Of a stretch of 8,153 nt of DNA, positions 1 to 5,809 are shown one piece after another. A program made the translations under genes and the position numbers. Each line of letters opens with the position of its first letter. The first letter of the stretch is position 1. The notes beneath the pieces were generated by a model. It made no database searches and was not told where the DNA came from. It saw only the letters and a program-made list of their open reading frames with translations. Source of the DNA: Saprospiraceae bacterium (GTDB taxonomy: Bacteria > Bacteroidota > Bacteroidia > Chitinophagales > Saprospiraceae); the NCBI GenBank assembly GCA_013001805.1, contig JABDLW010000302.1, positions 1 through 8,153 on the forward strand, written 5' to 3'.

Positions 1-70
1 CATAATCTCCGGGTGTACTCAGATATTCTTTAAATTTTTCACGAAATGCTCTTAGTAAATGGAGTTTCAT
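1..70 (-). CDS. 5' end of a leftward hypothetical protein, cut by the window edge
   Basis: Read on the minus strand, an ATG at 70-68 opens a frame that stays open to the window edge (23 codons plus one base). It begins MKLHLLRAFREKF and continues with an amphipathic, Lys/Arg/Glu-rich stretch that ends STPGDY. An in-frame TAG lies only two codons upstream (TAG AAA AAA ATG), so this ATG is the first possible start. The A-rich leader matches the other genes here. There is no signal peptide, so the product is probably cytoplasmic. I do not recognise the family from 23 residues. It is divergent from the VIT-VWA gene. Confidence is moderate because the visible part is so short. Confidence 0.5.
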   Translation of the reverse strand, partial: MKLHLLRAFREKFKEYLSTPGDY

Positions 71-341
71 TTTTTTCTACTGCCTGATCAGCCATTGGTA
101 TTCTTTTGCCCAAGATACAGACTTTTATAGCAGTAGAAGCTGATGTGCACGATGGGCTGGTAAACCGATGTGACGCTGTGTGAGCGTTATTTTGTACAAC
201 TTATGCTGCTTCTTTATTTAAGCATGCCTGCGAATTCTAATGGCGCCCGTACGAATTCTAGAAAGCAGAAAGGTGTGTCTTGCTTTCGTCCAATCTTTGT
301 TGTGTTGATATAAATAAATCACGACCTAAAATAAATTCCTT
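71..341. other. Divergent intergenic region between the left-edge gene and the VIT-VWA gene
   Basis: These 271 bp separate two divergent start codons and should hold both promoters. I found no exact copy of the Bacteroidota sigma factor consensus (TTG, 17-20 bases, TAnnTTTG). The nearest match is AATCTTTG at 292-299, with one mismatch and no well-placed TTG upstream, so no promoter is called. Visible structure is a 9-bp direct repeat (listed separately), the 8-bp palindrome TTGTACAA at 192-199, and TTCTAGAA at 256-263, which overlaps the second repeat copy. No convincing small ORF is seen. Confidence 0.6.
231..260. repeat. 9-bp direct repeat CGAATTCTA, two copies 21 bp apart
   Basis: CGAATTCTA occurs at 231-239 and again at 252-260. 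The start-to-start distance is 21 bp, about two turns of B-DNA, which would put both copies on the same helix face. The pair lies 82-111 bp upstream of the VIT-VWA start codon, a reasonable place for regulator binding. Each copy contains the palindrome GAATTC. A regulatory role is inference; two copies of a 9-mer could also arise by chance. Confidence 0.35.
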
Positions 342-2597
342 ATGAAAGTCAACTATGTTCTATTTTCTGCCATGCTGCTGATCTCCGTGGTTAATTCACA
401 TGCACAAGAGGATGGCCCTCGCGAAAATACTCAATCACCCTATTTTCTCATTGAAGGTGAACACTCATCCATTGAGCATTTACCTCTGCTCTCGACCAGG
501 GTGGATGTTTCTTTAGTTGGTCCGGTAGCCGATGTACGGGTTGAACAAGTTTATAAGAACAATGGAAAGATACCGATAGAGGCCATTTATATTTTTCCGG
601 CTTCCACACGGGCTGCGGTGTACGATATGCAAATGATTGTGGGAGAACGCACAATCCGCGCAGAGATACAGGATAAAAATAAGGCGAGGGAAAAATACCG
701 GAAGGCCAGAGAAGAGGGCAAAAGAGCAAGTCTGCTCGAACAGGAACGTGCCAATGTATTTAGCATGCAGGTTGCTAATGTGATGCCGGGAGATGTAGTG
801 CAAGTTGTAATAAGATACAATGAATATATTATTCCGGAAAACCAAACGTACTCCTTTCTTTATCCTACCACTGTGGGACCCCGGTATGTGAGTAGTGCTG
901 CTGAGGAAAACAACACCGCTTTTACGGCAAATCTATATATGCAGGAAGGAGATATGCCCTCATCTTTATTTGACATCATCGTAAATGTAAATATGGCAAT
1001 ACCCATTAGTCATGCTGCAAGTACATCGCACAGCATCAATTTGGCATTTAAAGATAAAAACCAGGCAGTTGCTCGCCTGGCGACCGAAGAACGGCATGCA
1101 GGCAATAGAGACTTCATATTTGATTACAAAGTTTCCGGTGGGGAAATAGAAAGTGGAACATGGTTGTACGAGCATAACGATGAGAAATTTTTCCTGACAA
1201 CAATTGAACCACCAGCTTCTATTGGGCAAAACCAGGTTTTACCCAGGGAATATATTTTTGTAATTGATGTATCTGGTTCGATGCACGGATTTCCACTGGC
1301 GACGAGTAAGACTCTGATCCGAAACCTGGTATCTCGTCTTCGGCCGGATGACTATTTCAATATGCTTCTCTTTGCAGGTGATAATAAATTACTTTCCGAT
1401 TCTTCCTTGCCGGCAACCAAAGAAAATGTGGCATTGGCATTCCGTCTACTTGATGAAATAGATGGGGGAGGAGGAACCGAACTTCTTCCGGCGCTGAAAC
1501 GTCTCCATCACTTGCCCAAGGAATGTGCTGAGTTATCAAGATCTATCGTGATTGTTACCGATGGTTATATTTCTGTAGAACCAGAGGTATTCGATCTCAT
1601 TGATAAAAGCCTCCGGGACGCGAATGTATTTGCTTTTGGAATCGGAAGTGGAGTAAATCGCCTGTTGATTGAAGGTATGGCTCATGTGGGGCGTGGGGAA
1701 GCATTTATTGTGACAAAGCCGGAATTGGCAAAAGAGGCCTGTGATCGTTTTATCAAATACATCGAACGTCCGGTGCTCTCCAATATCAAGGTCAGTTTTG
1801 AAGGTTTTGACGCATACGATATGGTTCCTGCCAACTTGCCTGATTTAATGGCTGAAAGACCCATTTATATCTTTGGCAAATATCGCGGGTTGGCAAAAGG
1901 ACAAATTGTGTTGTCCGGGGACAGAGCTCAAGGCAGATATGTCTATCACCAGGTTTTAAATGAAGCTGTTGTCGACAGTGCAAATATGGCTATTCGCTAT
2001 CTCTGGGCAAGAGAAAAAATTCGCTGGAATCAGGATTTTAATCAGCTATCTTCTGACCCCAATCGCGTAGCAAAAATTAGTGCGCTTGGACTTAAATATA
2101 ATTTGCTTACCGACTACACATCTTTTGTAGCAGTTGAGGAAACCGAGATCATCAATCCTGACGGCATGGTGGCTAGTGTAAAACAGGTATTACCCTTGCC
2201 CCAAGGGGTGTCTAATTACGCAATCGGTTTCGATATGAGTGCTGAGGGGGTTTCTCATCTGAATCTTATCCCAGATAGCATTTTTGTAGTTCCCGTTGTG
2301 CTAAGTGAAATCGAATCTGACAAGAAATTAATTATCGAAGAGGTATTCAGCTATGATATGCACGTGTGGGGCCATGATGTGCTGGCTGAATTTGAGGGCA
2401 AGATTATGGAGATCACCCTGGCAGAAAAAATAAGCGATATTATAGTGACCGTCGATGCGGTACCGGTAACTGAAATGCGGCGAAGGTACACTATGTTGCT
2501 TCTCCTGAGGCTAAAATGGGAACTCGTTGCCGGAGAAAAATTGCGGATACATTTTCAATCCGGGTTACACATCGCTGATGATCCTTGCGGATGCTAA
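342..2597 (+). CDS. Secreted VIT domain + von Willebrand factor A domain protein
   Basis: This 751-residue protein has the layout of inter-alpha-trypsin inhibitor heavy-chain-like proteins. Residues 1-21 form a signal peptide (hydrophobic core VLFSAMLLISVV, likely cut after SHA before Q22). The VIT domain spans about 48-175, with the hallmark VYKNNG, an EAIYIFP strand, the charged KAREKYRKAREEGKRA helix and NVMPGD. The VWA domain spans about 302-475 and has a complete MIDAS metal site: D309-V-S311-G-S313, T379 in GGGGTE, and D407 in VTDG. The post-VWA segment LGLKYNLLTDYTSFVAVEE (about 582-600) is typical of bacterial VIT-VWA proteins. The C-terminus (residues 747-751, DPCGC) has no membrane segment, LPxTG-like or PEP-CTERM signal, and no T9SS sorting domain, so its final location is unclear (periplasm, or surface by unknown means). 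The family generally mediates protein binding or adhesion; the ligand is unknown. The next gene follows by 57 bp with no hairpin between, suggesting an operon. Confidence 0.93.
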   Translation: MKVNYVLFSAMLLISVVNSHAQEDGPRENTQSPYFLIEGEHSSIEHLPLLSTRVDVSLVGPVADVRVEQVYKNNGKIPIEAIYIFPASTRAAVYDMQMIVGERTIRAEIQDKNKAREKYRKAREEGKRASLLEQERANVFSMQVANVMPGDVVQVVIRYNEYIIPENQTYSFLYPTTVGPRYVSSAAEENNTAFTANLYMQEGDMPSSLFDIIVNVNMAIPISHAASTSHSINLAFKDKNQAVARLATEERHAGNRDFIFDYKVSGGEIESGTWLYEHNDEKFFLTTIEPPASIGQNQVLPREYIFVIDVSGSMHGFPLATSKTLIRNLVSRLRPDDYFNMLLFAGDNKLLSDSSLPATKENVALAFRLLDEIDGGGGTELLPALKRLHHLPKECAELSRSIVIVTDGYISVEPEVFDLIDKSLRDANVFAFGIGSGVNRLLIEGMAHVGRGEAFIVTKPELAKEACDRFIKYIERPVLSNIKVSFEGFDAYDMVPANLPDLMAERPIYIFGKYRGLAKGQIVLSGDRAQGRYVYHQVLNEAVVDSANMAIRYLWAREKIRWNQDFNQLSSDPNRVAKISALGLKYNLLTDYTSFVAVEETEIINPDGMVASVKQVLPLPQGVSNYAIGFDMSAEGVSHLNLIPDSIFVVPVVLSEIESDKKLIIEEVFSYDMHVWGHDVLAEFEGKIMEITLAEKISDIIVTVDAVPVTEMRRRYTMLLLLRLKWELVAGEKLRIHFQSGLHIADDPCGC

Positions 2598-2654
2598 TCC
2601 GGCAGTTCCAATTGATGGTCTAAATCGATAAAAAAACCAAAAAAATAAAAATTA

Positions 2655-3689
2655 ATGCGATCAGCACTCTTAGTAGGTTTTGCCTGGATTGTCCTGATTA
2701 CCATTTTATTTTGTAGAGTGGTGTACCTTGAATCGAAAGATCAGAAATCTTTATTTGTTTCACCCACACAAAGAGAATCCATTACTTTCCTTCTCGGTCA
2801 TGATAAGCCGGGTCAGAATTTCTTTCAACTGGCCGAACAGCATTTTCTTTTTGATAGTGTAGAGCATTCGGATCAGGTAATAAAATCTTGTCCTTCCTTG
2901 CTGTCTTTAGTGGAATACTTGAGAGACAAAAGTGGTAATGCACCCTGGGGTGTGATTAATGTGGTAGTTCATGGGAATATGTGGGGTGGCCTTTCGGTAC
3001 CTTTATGGCCCGAGGGTTCAAGGGCATTCCCTAAAGAACTTTTTTCAGCAGCGTGTCAAGGAGCATTTCCTCTACTTGATTCGTCGGTGATTGACAGCCA
3101 GACAAAAGTGAATTTCTGGGCATGTGGAATCGGTAAAAATCCACTTATTAATCTTGCGCTCGAATATGTTTTTACAAATCAGTCAGGAGATTTAGCCGAT
3201 CTTTACGTGTCTCCCCATTTCGTAATTTTTAAAAAATTGGGTCATCAAGTTGCACCAGTCAGGATTAAGGCATCGTATTGGCCTTTTTTTTATAGACGTG
3301 GTTACCGGCCCAGTGAGAACGAAATTGCTGCAGAATTAAAGATACAATATCCGGATATGGATATGGATTGGGAATCCAGTTTGAAAACATCGTTAGAGGA
3401 TACTTCCATCACGGACTTTTACGATGAATTTCATGTGCCGGTGGTGTGGACGGTAATCTATGCAGATAAGGCATCACGACCCGATATTTCGACTGTAGAA
3501 TCGAAAATGAGTTGGATAAAAAATCAGCCAGATCTAATGATGAAAATTGCAGACTTGCAAATACCATTAGAAAAGTATAATTGGACCGTGCAAAAAATCA
3601 TTTACACTGATAACCAGGGGATACAGCAGCCGGCCATTAAGGCGATTGGTATGTGTACAGTGCTGTGTGTGATCTCGCCAGAAGTCTAA
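2655..3689 (+). CDS. Membrane-anchored putative caspase-fold (clan CD-like) cysteine peptidase
   Basis: This 344-residue protein opens with a signal anchor (about 4-22, ALLVGFAWIVLITILFC). C20 is preceded by F19, so it does not fit a lipobox. The rest is predicted to lie outside the cytoplasm. I do not recognise a named family, but two motifs resemble the His/Cys dyad of caspase-hemoglobinase fold proteins (CHAT, DUF4347 and similar). One is a hydrophobic strand ending in H106-G107 (VINVVVHGNMWGG). The other, 51 residues on, is a strand ending in C157-G158 (KVNFWACGIGKN). It is followed by a helix (LINLALEYVF) and another strand (DLYVSPHFVIFKK), in the order expected for that fold. The C-terminal part (about 215-344) is unrecognised and ends with C334 and C338. 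It starts 57 bp after the VIT-VWA gene with an A-rich leader, so co-transcription is likely. The gene is solid; the peptidase assignment is inference from motif spacing, and a non-peptidase relative of the fold is possible. Confidence 0.85.
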   Translation: MRSALLVGFAWIVLITILFCRVVYLESKDQKSLFVSPTQRESITFLLGHDKPGQNFFQLAEQHFLFDSVEHSDQVIKSCPSLLSLVEYLRDKSGNAPWGVINVVVHGNMWGGLSVPLWPEGSRAFPKELFSAACQGAFPLLDSSVIDSQTKVNFWACGIGKNPLINLALEYVFTNQSGDLADLYVSPHFVIFKKLGHQVAPVRIKASYWPFFYRRGYRPSENEIAAELKIQYPDMDMDWESSLKTSLEDTSITDFYDEFHVPVVWTVIYADKASRPDISTVESKMSWIKNQPDLMMKIADLQIPLEKYNWTVQKIIYTDNQGIQQPAIKAIGMCTVLCVISPEV

Positions 3690-3761
3690 TATATAGAAAA
3701 CTCCTCCTCATTAAAAAGTATACACAAAAACGGCAAGGAGTAAATAGATTTCTATCAATTC

Positions 3762-4970
3762 TTAATTTCCATGCGGATGCATTTCGTAATGCTGTCGCAG
3801 CAAATCTTTTCCATAATCGTTGCCATTAGGAGTACGCACTACAACATGAATGTGTTGACGATGAGGTGATTTGACATCCGGATACAAATGTCTGATGCCG
3901 ACGAGCTTTTGATGATCAAATTCAATTAAAATCACCGGACTATGAATCCGGTAGTAGTACACTGAATTTTCGGTATCGCCACCTATCCAGGCAAAATAGG
4001 TGTCATTAATGTGCGCTTTTATTTCATCCATTTTAATTTTTGCGTGACCACTATCCATATAGTCAATGTACATTTTTATTAGTTCGGTGAGTTGGTCCTT
4101 TTGCTGGCGCGAAAGATTGCTGGCTTTTATCCCGGCATAATCTAAAACCACGTTGTCTTTAAATGCTTCAGTCAAATTATTATTTGTGCCCTTAGTGCTT
4201 TTGAGGATAGCTTGCTGCTTTTGTTCTTGATTTAGCGTGAGCAGCATGTTTAGCCCGGCATTTTGTTCGTCCTGTAAAATAGCCGTTCCGCTATATTTTC
4301 CTGTTGTAGCAATGACGGGTTCCGATCCAACAAAAACCGGCGACATAACCACCTGGTCTCCGAGAATAAAATAATTAATAATGAGATGATGACCATCAAT
4401 TTGCCATCCCCACGGTTCGTTCTTGGAAGGTTCACCCATCACTGTAACGTGATAGAGCCATTCACCATATTCCTCAAAATTGTTACTGTTTAGTTCTCCC
4501 AGGGTATGATTTAATTTCATTATGTCTTTACTCAGGTTTAATCCCTTTGCACTTAAAGAATTTTTTAAGAGCCCAAATGCCGCCTCCCGCTGTCTTTTTG
4601 ACATCTCAGCGAAGTTGATACCCTGCCGGATGTAAAAGTGCTGATTCATCCACTTACGCCATTCGGAATCATCAATATCATATTTCGTCTTTTTCAACTG
4701 TTCAGCTGTTAAAAGGCCTAAAAATTTGGTAGCTGCTTTGCGTACAGGTTCTGTACTTACGCCTGTGGATCGAATCTTAAAAAGATCAGGAACGACAGCT
4801 CCACCGGTTGTAATGCCTTTGAAGTCTTCCTCCAGACCGCTCTCTTCTGCTTTTTGTGACATTTGCTTGAATCTTTCGAAACGACTTTGTTCCCTGTTTT
4901 GAGCAATCATGAGACTATGGGATGACATAGCAATTAAAACGACCAGAATTACATAAGTGATTGAGCTCAT
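3762..4970 (-). CDS. Secreted DUF3500 domain protein
   Basis: This 402-residue protein has a signal peptide (about 1-23, hydrophobic core ITYVILVVLIAM; likely cut in the SLMIAQ region). The rest matches DUF3500 by eye. It has PWGWQIDGHHL (186-196) followed by a hydrophobic strand, FVGSEP (213-218), the YYYRIHSPVILIEFDHQ segment (338-354), and a C-terminal HIHVVVRTPNGNDYG block (373-387) followed by DLLRQHY (389-395). The many conserved His residues (H194, H195, H343, H353, H373, H375, H394) suggest metal binding or catalysis, but the family's function is not established to my knowledge. The ATG is chosen because it gives the signal peptide and follows an A-rich leader (TAAAAAAAATAAAATG). The gene converges on the caspase-like gene with a 72-bp gap and is divergent from the T9SS protein gene across 839 bp. 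It appears intact and is probably monocistronic. Confidence 0.9.
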   Translation of the reverse strand: MSSITYVILVVLIAMSSHSLMIAQNREQSRFERFKQMSQKAEESGLEEDFKGITTGGAVVPDLFKIRSTGVSTEPVRKAATKFLGLLTAEQLKKTKYDIDDSEWRKWMNQHFYIRQGINFAEMSKRQREAAFGLLKNSLSAKGLNLSKDIMKLNHTLGELNSNNFEEYGEWLYHVTVMGEPSKNEPWGWQIDGHHLIINYFILGDQVVMSPVFVGSEPVIATTGKYSGTAILQDEQNAGLNMLLTLNQEQKQQAILKSTKGTNNNLTEAFKDNVVLDYAGIKASNLSRQQKDQLTELIKMYIDYMDSGHAKIKMDEIKAHINDTYFAWIGGDTENSVYYYRIHSPVILIEFDHQKLVGIRHLYPDVKSPHRQHIHVVVRTPNGNDYGKDLLRQHYEMHPHGN

Positions 4971-5165
4971 TTTATTTTTTTTAAAGCGGGTTTTCTAATG
5001 GGTAAGGATCTCGTATCGCGGCTAAAAACACTTGTCATATCAGCAAAAGCCGACCGGTGTCACTTCTAATCCTACATGCATTAAATCCCTGAAAACATGC
5101 TTGCAAAATTCGTAGTCTGCTTTCGGGATACAAAGCTTGGATTCGAAAAGTAATTTAGTGATTTT

Positions 5166-5184
5166 TTCTCAATTTGATTGAGAA
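5166..5184. repeat. 8-bp perfect inverted repeat with 3-nt loop
   Basis: TTCTCAAT, a TTG spacer, then ATTGAGAA form a perfect 19-bp dyad. It lies about 195 bp upstream of the DUF3500 start on the minus strand and about 625 bp upstream of the T9SS gene. It has no flanking GC-rich stem plus T-run, so it does not look like an intrinsic terminator. A regulator binding site is the simplest functional reading, but this is inference in AT-rich DNA. Confidence 0.35.
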
Positions 5185-5528
5185 TTGGACTTTTTACATT
5201 TCCCAAATACTTCCAATGGTCATACCACTTCTTGATATATATCATTGCCGGAAAATTTTATTAAGATTAGTTTGACGATACTGGTGGAGCGCGCCTAAAA
5301 ACCGAACAGGATTCTGACAGGACTGTGAGAAAGTCAAGGTTGTTGAAACCTCATAAAAAATGAATATTTCGCATGGGCAGCAATTGCGGTGCTGTTGTCG
5401 TCTTGATAGTAGGCTTGCTTTAACGTTGTGGGGTGTTCATTGTATGGCCTCAGGGCAGATGGATATTTATTTTCATGCCGTTTTTCAAGCTGGAACATAT
5501 TGAAATATTTTGACATGTAACTAAACTA

Positions 5529-5546
5529 AATACATAGCAATGTATT
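5529..5546. repeat. 7-bp perfect inverted repeat with 4-nt loop
   Basis: AATACAT, an AGCA loop, then ATGTATT form a perfect dyad in the most AT-rich part of the intergenic region, about 265 bp upstream of the T9SS gene start. It could be an operator or simply AT-rich chance symmetry. It differs in sequence from the dyad at 5166-5184, so the two are not copies of one site. Confidence 0.3.
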
Positions 5547-5809
5547 AACCAATACTTTATATATTACATTATTTAACAAAAGGCGTACGCAGCCTACTAT
5601 GAGGTTTTAATCACATCATCCTTGCGAATCTTTCGAACATCAGTTCTTTACAGTACCCTTAAATTAAAGGATTTGCCAGGAGATAATTCTACCCCGGATT
5701 TTTCTTAGAAGATCTATTAATACAGTTCTAAATGTTGTATTTTCAATCTTTTTACAGAGCATGGAAATAACATATTCCGATTTTTTTTAATCATAAAACC
5801 ATATAACCC

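Larger units (their letters stand above)
4971..5809. other. 839-bp gene-free region between divergent DUF3500 and T9SS-protein genes
   Basis: Both flanking genes start here, so the region should carry two outward promoters. No exact TAnnTTTG element with a correctly spaced TTG was found on either strand. The nearest on the minus strand is AAGCTTTG (plus 5131-5138), without a properly placed -33 element. The region is AT-rich, especially 5500-5580, and holds two short perfect inverted repeats (listed separately), the palindrome GCGTACGC at 5583-5590 and a weak 5-bp stem at 5337-5351. Two short ORFs (5360-5503 plus, 47 codons; 5334-5516 minus, 60 codons) overlap each other and have no recognisable product. 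I see no tRNA-like fold, transposase remnant or other gene remnant. Confidence 0.6.

Noticed and set aside
292..299. Near match to a Bacteroidota -7 promoter element (AATCTTTG) upstream of the VIT-VWA gene
   Set aside because: It has one mismatch to TAnnTTTG and no TTG at the right distance upstream.
448..845. Minus-strand ORFs of 93, 110 and 77 codons inside the VIT-VWA gene
   Set aside because: They lie wholly antisense to a well-supported VIT domain and their translations show no domain or coding-like composition.
2655..2714. Lipoprotein reading of the caspase-like protein N-terminus (Cys at residue 20)
   Set aside because: The residue before the Cys is Phe, which does not fit a lipobox. 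A signal anchor is more likely.
3700..3741. Possible terminator between the converging caspase-like and DUF3500 genes (ACTCCT / AGGAGT)
   Set aside because: The stem is only 6 bp with a 30-nt loop, and no T-run follows on either strand.
5334..5516. 60-codon minus-strand ORF and an overlapping 47-codon plus-strand ORF (5360-5503)
   Set aside because: Neither has a recognisable product, and they overlap on opposite strands, so at most one could be real. Length alone is within chance expectation. The plus-strand one does have an A-rich leader, so it is not excluded.
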